A stretch of DNA of 64,000 nt, taken from assembly GCA_036971475.1 (NCBI GenBank), contig JBAIZL010000007.1, positions 30,749,447-30,813,446 of the forward strand, given 5' to 3'. Below the pieces are notes generated by a model that was not told the DNA's origin, ran no database searches, and saw nothing but the letters and a program-made list of their open reading frames with translations. Every line of letters begins with the position of its first letter. The stretch's first letter is position 1. Of the stretch, positions 21,248 through 33,470 are shown one piece after another. This stretch comes from Prosapia bicincta (taxonomy: Eukaryota > Arthropoda > Insecta > Hemiptera > Cercopidae). The translations under genes and the position numbers were made by a program.

Positions 21248-23734
21248 TGTAACTCTTCTCTGTCATTGTTTACCATTTCTCTCCTCTACTTAGGGACTTT
21301 ACAAATGAGAGGTAAATTCAACTCTTCAGAAGATTATAAAATCTTATGTAGACACCAGGTTAGAGGTAAATTCAACTCTTCAGTAGATTATGAAATCTTA
21401 TGTAGGCACCACGTTAGAAACAAAAGCTGGAGAATTTATTGACATCTTAAAATACTTTACCAATTCTCAAGACGTGTTGAACCCCCCCCCCCCCCCCCAC
21501 CCTCAACCCAGTTACATTGAGTTACGTTTGAGACTTTATCGATTCCTCCTTTGCATGCGTTATCATTTTTATGGAGAATTTATCGATACCTCACAACAAC
21601 TTACTCACCTAACTGTGTTATTCCAGCACTTCCGTTGCACGAAAAGTCTTTTGAAACTTCGAAATCCTATCATATTGTCCAGTCAACTGACGCTTTTGAT
21701 TTGTCTTTTGGCGACATGCTGAGGGTGCAGTAATTTTTACTGGATGAAAGATTAAACATTCTACAGGTGCAGATAAATTACTGTGTTTAACAAGGTTTTG
21801 CTGTTAGAAAACTCTGATTCTATTTCTTTTCCCACTTAATGTTCATATATTTTCTGAGTGTTTAATAGTTTCCTTTCACTGTGTAAACTGCTTTGTAACC
21901 AGTGCAAACCAAGTTACCGTCTAATTGTCAACCAGTCAATGATAAGTTTCGTTAAGTTGAAAAAATGAATTTTGCATTACAGGTGCTCATTAAGAAAATA
22001 TTTCTCTAATTTCTTTAAATTTTGAAATCATGACATGTCTCACTGTCAAATCCTAAAACACACACGTTCCTAAAACAAATCCCTGGAGACCAGCTGTAAC
22101 ATTTTGCTCTTTTCCGTCTCTCTCTAGTGTTGCCAGCTATACAAATAGCTCAGCTCTTATATAAACTGGAAAACTATTTTACCAACGTTGTAGTGTCATA
22201 TTACTTAGTATTTTATTCATTTCAACTGTAAATAGTTTTTTCAATATAAACATTTATTCTTTTGTATCAACAGGTAAACTATTTACAACATTACTAAATT
22301 ATGGGGTTTGAAGATTTTAAACGATGCATTATTAATCTTAGTAAAATTTTGCAAACTCAAATTGAAATTCACTCATGCATAGAATATATACGTCTGCTGC
22401 TGGAAATTCACAGTTGTTGGAAAACACATCATCAGCGGAAAATATACAAAATTAGTATCAAATTTCTCCTAAGTAAGACAACCCCGCAGCATCCATTAGC
22501 TTGTAACATTAGCCACAAATCACACAAGTCAATCTGCCCCACCCTCGCGGACCTTTCAACGGTCAGTGTTTACAGAAGGGAGTGTGGGAAATAAACACAA
22601 GTTGCGGTCATTTAGCGTGACCAATGTAACGCTCTGGGTACATGAATATATGCATCCCTTCATCCCTCTACCGCCCCTATGCTCTGCGTACACATTATTT
22701 TCAGTTTACCATTTACACCCTTTTAATTCAACATGTTTGCGCACTGCTAAATTAGCAAATTATCACAATAATAAATACCTCAGCCTCCTTGTTGTAGGCG
22801 AGGATATATAGCTAAAGGACCCGAGTTTAATCGTTCTAAATGAGAATAATTTTGATGAAAATTAGTAATAGGAGTTTAAGAATAGTGAGAGCTATTTCGA
22901 AGTTTTCGTTTTTTCATACGATACTAAGTTACATTCTATACAAGAAGAAAATTATTTTAGATGTCGCAAATCATAAATCGTGTTTTAAACTTGAAAAAAC
23001 ACGAACATAACCTCAATGGGTTTTTTGCGAAAAGCCATAAAGTTATCTAAAACTAATAATGTAACATCTTTTTTGTATTACCATTAAAGAGCAGACAAAG
23101 GTAGCCTATAGCTGATCACACTTAAGCTGGTGCCCGACCTTGAACGGCGAGCATAGGCGGAGGGGATGGCAGAGGAAGCAAAAGACCGTTCCACAGACAT
23201 TATAGTATGAGGTATTTATATACAGTAATGTAGGTTTGACAAAGCCGAAAGTCCCCTATAAATATTACTTTATTTGATTTGTCATATTAACCAGATATTT
23301 TACATAAAGTTTGGAACAAATTTACTTATATCAGTTTTCTAGATGACGCAACGCCTGCAATTTCTTAGTGATGGCATTAGATACAACACGCACTACAAAA
23401 ACCTATGTTTTTTAGTAAGGTTAGCTTTTTGTTTTCTATCGATCGATCGCGCGCCACCTTACGAATGAACAGCTTTTTTATAATTAAGGCAAAGTAGTTG
23501 CTAATTTCAATAGTCGCCGCAAGAGAGCAGCACATTCCAGTTCATGTTTATAATCAGCTGTTTGCTACAAACCTGAATTTTCCGGACCTTTTAAAAAATA
23601 AACAAATTAAGCAGAGTCGGATAAGATAATTCGAAAAGAGAGCGTCATAAGGTACCAGGCAAGAAAAGCCAGTGCCTGCGGGGACAACTCTAATGTTCGG
23701 GAGCGACTCCCGAGGAAACCAGCAATCACAGAGG
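21248..23734. other. unassigned sequence
   Basis: This contains a two-copy repeat of about 53 bp at 21305-21412 (AGAGGTAAATTCAACTCTTC), a poly-C tract at 21482-21498, and otherwise AT-rich sequence with no recognised gene. Open frames of up to 110 codons at 21390-21722 have no recognisable motif and cross the poly-C tract. Confidence 0.4.
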
Positions 23735-24262
23735 TAACCTTATTTATTTACAAGTCTACGCCACAAAGCTAAACCTTTTAATTTAAAATTATATACTGTA
23801 AATATATTGTAAGTTTGCACAACGTCCATGGCCCAAGGAGAGTTAGTTGTCATAATTTCTTTCAATGGAGACATTCTAAACTCTATTTTGGGGAACAATA
23901 ACTTAGCTATTTAACCCTACTACGGCCCTGTGTAACACTAACTAAAGATTAATATTATCTAATATCTGAACTATTACTAAAAGTTAGTAATAAAAATAGA
24001 AAACTTAAAATAAAAGAAAAATGAATAAATTAATAAAATACATGCTAGAATTGTAACAAAAGAATTCAATTTAACTAATTGTAAATTTAAATAACAAAAA
24101 TGTAATTAAATAAAGGAAGGTTATGTAAGAAGGCGACAAGACGGTCAATGGTCACGATATCGTCTCTAAACATTACCTTCAAACCCTCTCGAAGATAGTA
24201 ATGTTCGTAAAAATTGGTCAACTCATTACATTCAAGCAGAACATGCCTGACTGTGATAGTAA
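23735..24262 (-). mobile_element. 3' end of a second non-LTR retrotransposon
   Basis: The minus strand carries the C-terminal coding end of a LINE ORF2 followed by a 3' region running to about 23735, where AATAAATAAGG suggests the tail. The coding part is well preserved. Its upstream part is displaced: the sequence is interrupted at 24263 by about 3.4 kb of other DNA and resumes as a 59-bp array at 27692. The 3' limit is approximate. Confidence 0.7.
24087..24262 (-). pseudogene. LINE ORF2 C-terminus, intact to its stop
   Basis: On the minus strand 58 codons are open to TAA at 24087-24089. They begin TITVRHVLLECNELTNFYEH and end in VAFLHNLPLFNYIFVI. TVRHVLLEC is the second half of the C-terminal zinc-knuckle region (H...C) usual in non-LTR ORF2 proteins. 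The same peptide, DNA-for-DNA, is the 59-bp unit repeated at 27692-29169, so this single copy shows the ancestral reading frame. The 5' part is cut off by the insertion to the right. Confidence 0.82.
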
Positions 24263-27200
24263 AGTTATTTTCAAAAAATATATAAAATGTCTAGCGATTT
24301 AAAAATAAAAAAGTTGGTAAAAGACGAATTAATTTTCGAACTAAAAATTAGAAATGTAAATGTTAGAACGGACAGTACAGTATATGTAATAAGAAAGTAG
24401 CCAAAGATAAAAATTGTAAAGTCGATCCTGTTAATTTAATGTATTGAATGAATAAAAGTTTCTCAGAGAAATTCAAAGAAAATGTTTAAAAATCATGATA
24501 AGTTAAAGAAGGAAACAAAAATTGTTATGTTACCTACGATAAACGTTGAATTAAGTAGTCGATAAAATTGTAATGTTTTATTGGACACTAGAGGTTCAAT
24601 AAATATAATAAAAGAAGAATTTTTTTGAACATTGTTAAATCAAAAATTAGTTAAGAAAATTGTAAACAAACAGGATGAAGTTTCAGCAGCCAATAATACA
24701 AAGATAAAAATAAAAACTAACTGCATTGTCAAAATTAAAATTAAAAAAATTTTTCATGGCAAGTGAAGTTTTTAATAGCAGAAAGTTTAGATTGTAAAAT
24801 GTCAGACGACCTAAATGATTTTTTTAAAAAAAGATGAAAAATTTAAAAGAAGATTTAATAATAATGATTTGAATAAAGTCTTTTTTTGTTGTGAACAATT
24901 AGCTGTATGTAATTCTTAAATTAAAGTTTGGGATTTAATTTAAGAATAAAGTTGGTGGATTTTCAAAGAATGGGATTTGAAATTCAAAAAGGGTTAAGAT
25001 GTACTGAAGATGTATAAGATAACAAAGACGTTATAAGACAATGGTACAGGCTTAAAATTTTGTCAAATGAGAGTAAAAATTGTATAGACAAAAGTGTCGT
25101 GAAACAATGTACTCAGGGGCAAATATGGTAATTAGGTGGCTTACAAGAAGTGAGCAGGTTTATACAGCTAGATGAGAGGTTAGGATTGTTCACATAATAT
25201 GAGACAAATTCAAATAAAATTTAAGTAAAAGATATTTCAAAGAACTCTTATAATTTTAATTTCTAAACAAAATGTAAAGTAGCATTAAATAGTATAAAAA
25301 CTTGTGTGGTTAATAATTTAAACTCAAAGGAATTTCAAAGTAAATTGGCTATGAAATATGAAGGTCCATAGAAAATATTGTAAAATTTTTTAATCATGTG
25401 TCTGTACTGTTCCAACAAAGTAATAACTTCAATATTAAGAAGACCTCATATGGGTCGAGTAAAATCGAAACAGGGACTTTCTGAAAGGGGTAGATTATTT
25501 ATTAGATGAATAAAAGAGTATTAAAAGTTAATGTTGGAAGAAATTCAAGCCATTGTTTAATTTTTAAAAAGGGAATTGATTAATAAGGAAAATGGGATGT
25601 GCCTTGATATGCAATTTTACAAAATCATGACGACACATTTACATAATTGCGTGTCGAAAGGGCCCAATGACATGCAATTTCACTTTTACACGAGATAGAC
25701 ACGACAAAAAATCTCAAATACATAATACTACACGAAGAGACTAAATCACTTGACCAAGAATTGTATACGAATGGACAGTCCTAGTTTCTGTTTAATTTAA
25801 TTCTTATTTTATAAATGCAAGAGCTTAATCAAAACTTAAAATCAAAGTATTATAGTAATGTTTGAAGGAAATTATAAGAATAATGAATTGAATAAAGTCC
25901 TTGTCTTTTGAAATCCAGGGTTTGTGTATAAGACGTACGAATGTTGTTAAAATAACAGAAAGAATTTGTAAAGCAACGGTGCATTCTTAGTTTGTAAAGT
26001 GAGAGAGAATTTTTGAGAAAATATATGTAGCGTCGTTTGAATGTGGCTTACAGGGAGTAAGCAGTTTTGCAGATCCCAGGTAGTGGACTGTGATAAATAC
26101 AGCTAGTAGGTTAGGTTTGTTGACACAAAAAGAGACAATTTTGAAGAAAATTTTAATTAATAGATGATTTGAAAAATTTTAATAAGAAGTAATTTGAAGA
26201 AAAATTTAATTGTGAGTAAAATTTATAAGAGACATAGTAAAGAAATTAAAAATTGAAAAGATATAAATTTGTATTCTTAAAGTTTATGAAACGAAATGTT
26301 TACAAGAAGTCACATTTTTAATGAAAGTAATTGAAGTGTGTAATATTTATAAAAAATTTTAAAATATGAAATGTGTAGAATGTCTGCAAAAGAATATAGT
26401 AGAACGTTGTCAAACCGGTAGATTTGTAAAAGAGCCTATGTGTGAGAAAGCGGATGTGCTTCCGTTGTTGTAGTATTTTGTTAAGCGCTAAGGGTAAGCA
26501 TTTCATAATTGAAAATGTAGGTAAACAAAAACATCCGTTGTCCAGTAGATTGTTTATACTTTTACTATAGCACGCTATGCTACCATTTGTAAAGGTCTGG
26601 CCCTTTTTCCTGGGGGTAAGTATTACTTTATTAAAAAATGTGTGTTAATTACTAATTAACAAATTAATTAACCTTACTTACCAGGGCTCTAGTTCTAACG
26701 TAATAGCTCAGGCAGATACTGTCTGTCTATGACGCTCTTCTATCTTGAAGGTAGAACTAGGTTCTTGAGAAATGAGAATTGAAAGTTTTAAAATACAAAG
26801 TTAAGCAATTTATTAATCAATGACAAATTACAAAAGAATAAATGACACCAATGTGTCGAGTAATTAACTTTTAATTACTGCTAACTATTCCATACATTTT
26901 AATTACTTATTAACCTTTAAAATTTATAGGTAGTAACTTAAGTTTTCCAATTTAATTTTAGAAATGAATATTCAAAGGACAATTTCTACCGTTCATGTGT
27001 TAACCGTTTATCAATTAAAATTCAACTTAGTTAACATTAAAATACATTTTCTTTATTATTATCTAAAACGTACCTGGCTGTGCACATTACTTATAAAACA
27101 CTATAACACATATCATTAATTACTGCACATCGCTTGTACACTAATCACTTAACACATCGCTCTTACAAATCAGCGCTCTTAAACAAAAATGATGTAAACT

Positions 27201-27691
27201 TTTACTTATTTGAAACACATAAATAATCGCTTCTAACTTCTTCTTTAGTTGCGTTTGTAAAATTTGGTACCGGCCTTGACGTCTTAAATTTTGAATACTG
27301 GAAGCTTACTAATTTCTAGGTTATGTCCGAAAATGCCATCTCGTCCGTCTCGTTCGAAGACTTTTGGAGAAGTGGGGTCGTTGCAAGGACGCGCTAACTG
27401 AAATTTTCAAACAAACTCCCACCCTTATTTATATATATGAATATTCTGATTGGTTCACAAGTATCGCCTAATGATTACGTCACATGGCGTGATGTGGTTA
27501 ATTACCCTAAGTTACTAACTCATACGATATTTTTCAATTTCACTCGCTAGGAGCGCTCACCACCTACGCTAGCTTCACAATGTCCACAATAAAACAAAAA
27601 TTTGCTTTTATATTGGGACGATATAATTATTAAATAAAAATTAAATATATAAATGAATTTATATGTAACACCTTATTTTTAAGAGTGTTAC
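24263..27691 (+). mobile_element. decayed retroelement splitting the second LINE
   Basis: This AT-rich 3.4-kb block separates the LINE end from the LINE-derived array. Around 24560-24800 a plus-strand reading with stops gives LLDTRGSINIIKEEFF and nearby SAANNTKIKIKTNCIVKIKI. This resembles an LTR-retroelement aspartic protease (normally DTG). Around 25520-25600 there is LMLEEIQAIV and LKRELINKEN, which could be the start of a gypsy-type RT. Two diverged copies of one segment occur at about 25130-25260 and 26040-26170 (GTGGCTTACA..GAGTGAGCAG, GAGACAAATT). Long terminal repeats were not found, so class and borders are uncertain. Confidence 0.45.
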
Positions 27692-29169
27692 AACTGGTCA
27701 ACTCATCACATTCAAGGAAAACATGCCTGACTGTGATGGTACTTCCACAAAACTGGTCAGCTCATCAGATTCAAGGAGAACATGCCTGCCTGTGATGGTA
27801 CTTCCACAAAACTGGTCAACTCATCACATTCAAGGAAAACATGCCTGACTGTGATGGTACTTCCACAAAACTGGTCAGCTCATCAGATTCAAGGAGAACA
27901 TGCCTGCCTGTGATGGTACTTCCACAAAACTGGTCAACTCATCAGATTCAAGAAGAACATGCCTGACTGTGATGGTACCTCCACAGAACTGGTCAACTCA
28001 TCAGATTCAAGGAGAACATGCCTGATTGTGATGGTACCTCCACAAAACTGGTCAACTCATCACATTCAAGCAGAACATGCCTGACTGTGATGATACCTCC
28101 ACAAAACTGGTCAACTCATCACATTCAAGGAGAACATGCCTGATTGTGATGGTACCTCCACAAAACTGGTCAACTCACCAGATTCAAGGAAAACATGCCT
28201 GACTGTGATAGTACCTCCACAAAACTGGTCAACTCATCACATTGAAGGAGAACATGCCTGCCTGTGATGGTACCTCCACAAAACTGGTCAACTCATCAGA
28301 TTCAAGAAGAACATGCCTGACTGTGATGGTACCTCCACAAAACTGGTCAACTCATCAGATTCAAGGAGAACATGCCTGATTGTGATGGTACCTCCACAAA
28401 ACTGGCCAACTCATCACATTCAAGCAGAACATGCCTGCATGTGATGGTACCTCCACAAAACTGGTCAACTCATCACATTGAAGGAGAACATGCCTGCCTG
28501 TGATGGTACCTCCACAAAACTGGTCAACTCGTCACATTGAAGGAGAACATGCCTGCCTGTGATGGTACCTCCACAAAATTGGTCAACTCATCACATTCAA
28601 GCAGAACATGCCTGACTGTGATGGTACCTCCACAAAACTGGTCAACTCATCAGATTCAAGGAGAACATGCCTGACTGTGATGGTACCTCCACAAAACTGG
28701 TCAACTCATCAGATTCAAGCAGAACATGCCTGACTGTGATAGTACCTCCACAAAACTGGTCAACTCATCAGATTCAAGGAGAACATGCCTGCCTGTGATG
28801 GTACCTCCACAAAACTGGTCAACTCATCACATTCAAGCAGAACATGCCTGACTGTGATGGTACCTCCACAAAACTGGTCAACTCATAAGATTCAAGAGAA
28901 CATGCCTGACTGTGATGGTACTTCCACAAAACTGGTCAACTCATCAGATTCAAGCAGAACATGCCTGCCTGTGATCGTACCTCCACAAAACTGGTCAACT
29001 CATCACATTCAAGCAGAACATGCCTGACTGTGATGGTACCTCCACAAAACTGGTCAACTCATAAGATTCAAGAGAACATGCCTGACTGTGATGGTACTTC
29101 CACAAAACTGGTCAACTCATCAGATTCAAGGAGAACATGCCTGGCTGTGATGGTACCTCCACAAAACTG
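27692..29169 (-). repeat. 59-bp array derived from a LINE zinc knuckle
   Basis: AACTGGTCAACTCATC recurs every 59 bp (27692, 27751, 27810 and so on), about 25 units, with occasional 1-3 bp indels. On the minus strand a unit encodes TITVRHVLLECDELTSFVEV, almost the same as the start of the LINE C-terminus at 24087-24262. The period is not a multiple of three, so it encodes no repeat protein. Units differ mainly at CACATT/AGATT, AAGCAG/AAGGAG and GACTG/GCCTG/GATTG, and these variants are scattered through the array. Confidence 0.92.
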
Positions 29170-29265
29170 ACAATGATGGAACCCCGTGATGCATCCATGC
29201 GTTACAAAGAGGAGGTCCAATGAAGTCAGATGAAAAAGTCAAGTGCTAGTTTTCCCCTTCGTCTG
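29170..29265 (-). pseudogene. LINE ORF2 sequence upstream of the 59-bp unit
   Basis: On the minus strand the last array unit continues upstream as LTSLDLLFVTHGCITGFHHC, then QFCGGTIT and the repeat-unit peptide. CQFC supplies the CxxC half of the zinc knuckle whose H...C half lies in the repeat unit. The array is therefore flanked by the expected upstream LINE sequence here and the downstream LINE sequence at 24087-24262. Further upstream the sequence is too decayed to follow. Confidence 0.6.
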
Positions 29266-30260
29266 TTTTTGTGTTTCGAGTATTCATAGCCCCAATGGAC
29301 AAACAGTGTACACCGACGGGAAACTGAATCCTTTTACAAAACAATAGGAGTACTATATACTACATGAAGTTCCTATTGTTGTTATTTTACAAACAAGCAA
29401 GTATCCAAGCAAGTTATAATGGATTCAATGCCGACTGCAGCAACCGGTTAGCTATCGTTACAATTATTATTTACTTATAACCAAACCTAACCTAACCGAA
29501 CACTTCGTTACAATTTGCAATATAGGTCAAGTGAAAACAATTAATTTTACGATACAAAGTACAATACTTTTTCGTAATATACTTCGCCATAATCTGAGCC
29601 TTAAGTAACTACGATCCTACCTTAGTCTTAAGTAATTCCACCCCTTTAGTCCCTCGACCCTAACCTATTCTCCAAGGGTGAAACCAGTGTTGCTGAGCAA
29701 TCGCTTTATTCCTGCAGGCCTGCTTAGTCAGTTGAGACAATACAGAGTGACGTAAACATTATGATTTGTAATTTATAACGACAGTGTTTTCTAACGAAGC
29801 GAAATATTTTGTGAAGTGAGGTTGAAACGATAATTTATCCATCTGTAGTGGGTATTGTCGAGTCTTAGCATTAAATATGACTGAGTTTTATTGAAATTAA
29901 TTAGACCAAAAACTCAGAGAACCATTTCGTTCCAAGTTTAATTTACTGGTATTCCCCTGTAGATTAAATAAAGCGATAAATGTGTTAGACACAGGCAATG
30001 ATAAAACTTTATAACACGAGTGTTTGGCAGTGATATTTTACTGGCAAAGACCGAATCCCTAACGAGAGGAGTGTGAAACATTTCATTGCACTGTTATTCA
30101 GATTTACAGGGAACGTAACCCGTGTGATGTTAAAGAGAAGATGTTTCTTGTGACGGAATCTGAATGTGAAATAAATTCCATTCTGGGTATTTTCGGCATA
30201 AAAAGCGTAGAGCCAGGTTCAATGTTTAGCGAGACACTGGTGTATTTACATCCGTTCATT
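29266..30260. other. probable Dbx intron sequence
   Basis: No repeat or exon recognised between the LINE remnant and the Dbx splice acceptor. The first part of the homeodomain, expected in the preceding exon, was not found anywhere to the left on the plus strand. Confidence 0.45.
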
Positions 30261-30270
30261 TTTCTTTCAG

Positions 30271-30453
30271 GTAAAAATATGGTTCCAGAACAGAAGGATG
30301 AAATGGAGGAACTGTAAGGAAAGGGAGCTGCTGGCGGCGGGAGGAAGCAGGGAGCAGACGTTGCCGAACAAGAACAACCCACATCCAGACCTCAGTGATG
30401 CTGACGGGGACAGGCCGAGGCTCAGCGATGACGAGGAAATCCACGTTACATGA
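30271..30453 (+). CDS. Dbx: Dbx homeobox protein, last coding exon
   Basis: Dbx proteins are homeodomain transcription factors acting in the nucleus, known mainly from nervous-system patterning. Behind the acceptor TTTCTTTCAG the exon is open for 60 codons to TGA. It begins VKIWFQNRRMKWRN, the second half of homeodomain recognition helix 3 with the invariant W, F, N and R residues. KERELL, REQTLP and NPHPDLSD follow, a tail characteristic of DBX1/DBX2. It ends in an acidic DDEEIHVT resembling the acidic C-terminus of DBX1. A phase-0 intron just before VKIWFQNRR is a common homeobox-gene position. DBX proteins usually have Ser where this has Cys after RN. Earlier exons are not visible in the window. 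A tandem array begins about 87 bp after the stop. Confidence 0.93.
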   Translation, partial: VKIWFQNRRMKWRNCKERELLAAGGSREQTLPNKNNPHPDLSDADGDRPRLSDDEEIHVT

Positions 30454-30539
30454 CTGTTAGAGGAATAATGGTGAGCACACCTTTACTCTAGTACTTAGGT
30501 AAAACTGCTTTATAAACGGACAACGGCCGGTGAGGTTCA
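30454..30539 (+). other. start of Dbx 3' untranslated/flanking sequence
   Basis: A short non-repetitive stretch lies between the Dbx stop codon and the first 45-bp repeat unit. No AATAAA occurs here. The first clear plus-strand AATAAA that I see downstream is near 33750, so a 3' UTR could include the arrays, but this is not established. Confidence 0.4.
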
Positions 30540-31870
30540 GAGAGATAAATGTTTTACAACCGTTTCAGATACATAGATTTCTCTGGGGGCTGGATGTTTT
30601 ACAACAGTTGCTCAGTTATAAATTTTTCGGAGAGCTAGATGTTTTATAACCGTTGCACATTAATACATTTCTCGTATGGCTGGATGTTCTGCAACTGCTA
30701 CAGAGTTATAGATTTCTCGGAAGTCTAGATGTTTTACAACCGTTTCAGAATTATTTATTTCTCACTGAGCTGGATGTTTTACAACAGTTGCAGGTACATA
30801 GATTTCTCTGGGGGTTGGATGTTTTACAACACTTGCAAAAATATAGATTTCTCGGAGGGGTGGATGTTTTACAACAGTTGCAGGTACATAGATTTCTCTG
30901 GGGGTTGGATGTTTTACAACAGTTGCAAAAAAATAGATTTCTCGGAGGGGGGATGTTTTACAACAGTTGCAAAAAAATAGATTTCTCGGTGGGGTGGATG
31001 TTTTACAACAGTTGCAGGTACATAGATTTCTCTGGGGGTTGGATGTTTTACAACAGTTGCAAAAAAATAGATTTCTCGGTGGGGTGGATGTTTTACAACA
31101 GTTGCAGGTACATAGATTTCTCTGGGGGTTGGATGTTTTACAACAGTTGCAAAAAAATAGATTTCTCGGTGGGGTGGATGTTTTACAACAGTTGCAGGTA
31201 CATAGATTTCTCTGGGGGTTGGATGTTTTACAACACTTGCAAAAATATAGATTACTCGGAGGGGTGGATGTTTTACAACAGTTGCAGGTACATAGATTTC
31301 TCTGGGGGTTGGATGTTTTACAACAGTTGCAAAAAAATAGATTTCTCGGTGGGGTGGATGTTTTACAACAGTTGCAGGTACATAGATTTCTCTGGGGGTT
31401 GGATGTTTTACAACAGTTGCAAAAATATAGATTTCTCGGTGGGGTGGATGTTTTACAACACTTGCAAAAATATAGATTACTCGGAGGGGTGGATGTTTTA
31501 CAACAGTTGCAGGTACATAGATTTCTCTGGGGGTTGGATGTTTTACAACAGTTGCAAAAATATAGATTTCTCGGTGGGGTGGATGTTTTACAACAGTTGC
31601 AGGTACATAGATTTCTCGGAGGGGTGGATGTTTTACAACACTTGCAAAAAATAGATTTCTCGGTGGGGTGGATGTTTTACAACAGTTGCTGGTACATAGA
31701 TTTCTCTGGGGGTTGGATGTTTTACAACAGTTGCAAAAAAATAGATTTCTCGGAGGGGTGGATGTTTTACAACTGTTGCAAAGTTATAGATTTTTCGGAG
31801 TGGTGAATGTTTTGCAATTGTTGCAGGGTTATAGATTTCTCTGAGGGCTAGATGTTTTACAACCTGTAAG
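30540..31870 (+). repeat. 45-bp array with a 90-bp dimer structure
   Basis: The unit is of the form GATGTTTTACAACAGTTGCA followed by GGTACATAGATTTCTCTGGGGG or AAAAAATAGATTTCTCGGTGGG. The two types alternate across the centre of the array to give a 90-bp compound repeat, and edge units are diverged. Because 45 is a multiple of three, frames of 333 and 279 codons stay open in two phases (LDVLQQLQVHRFLWG type). The start of the open frame lies in diverged repeat units, not in a gene-like leader. Confidence 0.93.
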
Positions 31871-33470
31871 CCAAGCTGATGGGTGGGTTGAAGTAGGCCA
31901 CTACTTCAGGCATATTGATGGGATACGTAAACTAATACGACCTACTGGGAATTGGGATATTTTGGTAGTCAAGCCAGGCGGATAAGCAGGCTCATAGAGA
32001 TGACTACTTCCCACAACTACATGTGTTACATGGGATACTAAATTCTGACAGTTATGATATGAATACCATTAAGCCAAGCTAAAAGTTGGGTGAAAGAAAT
32101 CTACTTCATTCCCACATATAAATGGGCTACGATAGTTACTACCCAATGTAAAGTAGGGATATGTAGCCTACTAACCTACCTATTAAGGTGGGTTAATGTA
32201 GACTACTAATTCACCCATGTAGATCTGTTATGTAGACTACTAATCCATCAGATATCGAGATATGTAGGATACTAGGCCAAGCTCATTTGTGTGTGAATCC
32301 GTGCAACTACTTCACGCAAATAGGTGTGTTGCGTGGGCTAAAGCGCCACGCAGAGGTTAAGATATGTAGGGTACTAATCAAAGACAAAGGGGTGATAATG
32401 TAGCCAAGCTCATGTATGGGACAAACTAGGCTACTATTTCACGCATATAATTGTCTTATGTGGGCTACTACGCTATCAGGTAGTTAAGATGTGTAGGCTT
32501 CAAGACAAACCCGACATGTAGGATACAGTAGACTACTATTTTACGCATAGAGAAGTGTTACGTGGGCTCCTACGCCATGGAGATATTAGGATACTGTGCT
32601 AAGCTGAAAGGTTGAATATTTTAGCTCAGCTAATAGGTTGGTGAGTCTATGTTACTAATTTACGAATTCATGTGTTTTTTGTGTGCTACTACGACATGGA
32701 AATATTTTGATATATAGGATACTATGCCAAGCTGAAGGGTTGATATTGTAGCTAAGCTTATAGGTGGGTGAATCTATGTTACTAATTTACGAATGCATGT
32801 GTTTTTTGTGTGCTACTATTACATGGAAATATTGGGATATATAGGATACTATGCCAAGCTGAGAGGTTAATATTGTAGCTAAGCTAATAGGTGGGTGAAT
32901 CTATGTTACTAATTTACGAATGCATGTGTTTTTTGTGTGCTACTATTACATGGAAATATTGGGATATATAGGATACTATGCCAAGCTGAGAGGTTAATAT
33001 TGTAGCTAAGCTAATAGGTGGGTGAATCTATGTTACTAATTTACGCATGCATGTGTTTTTTGTGTGCTACTACGACATGGAAATATTGGGATATATAGGA
33101 TACTATGCCAAGCTGAGAGGTTGATATTGTAGCTAAGCTTTTAGGTGGCTGAATCTATGTTACTAATTTACGCATGCATGTGTTTTTTATGTGCTACTAC
33201 GACATGGAAATATTGGGATATATAGGATACTATGCCAAGCTGAAAGGCTGGTTATTGTAGCCAACCTTATAGGTTTGTTAATTTTAACTAGTATATCACG
33301 CATATTGATGTGTGGCGGAATTTGGATAGGAAGGGTTCTAAGACTAGCTTAGAGGTGGATAAGTGGTGGCTAATACTTGCCGCATATAAGGGTATTACGT
33401 GGTCTACTGCACCTTGTAGAAGTTGGGATTTGTAGGCTACTTCTTCACAGTTATTAAAGTTTTACGTAAT
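31871..33470 (+). repeat. 127-bp array with degenerate flanks
   Basis: GGATACTATGCCAAGCTG marks units at about 32717, 32844, 32971, 33098 and 33225 with an exact 127-bp period. To the left (31871-32600) and right (33230-33470) only diverged units are visible, recognised by CCAAGCTNA..GGTTG, TATGTTACTAATTTACG and GTGTGCTACTA motifs. It abuts the 45-bp array with no spacer. No coding source was recognised. Confidence 0.85.

Noticed and set aside
27692..29169. CRISPR-like array (regular spacing of a repeated word)
   Set aside because: The whole 59-bp unit repeats with no unique spacers, the genome is eukaryotic, and the unit is LINE coding sequence.
29483..29498. CCTAACCTAACC as an arthropod-type telomeric (TTAGG)n tract
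   Set aside because: Only about two units are present, which is expected by chance in this composition.
30653..31806. Open frames of 333 and 279 codons with leucine-rich repeats
   Set aside because: They run through a 45-bp tandem array in two phases at once. The period is a multiple of three, and start and stop lie in diverged repeat units, so they are by-products of the repeat.
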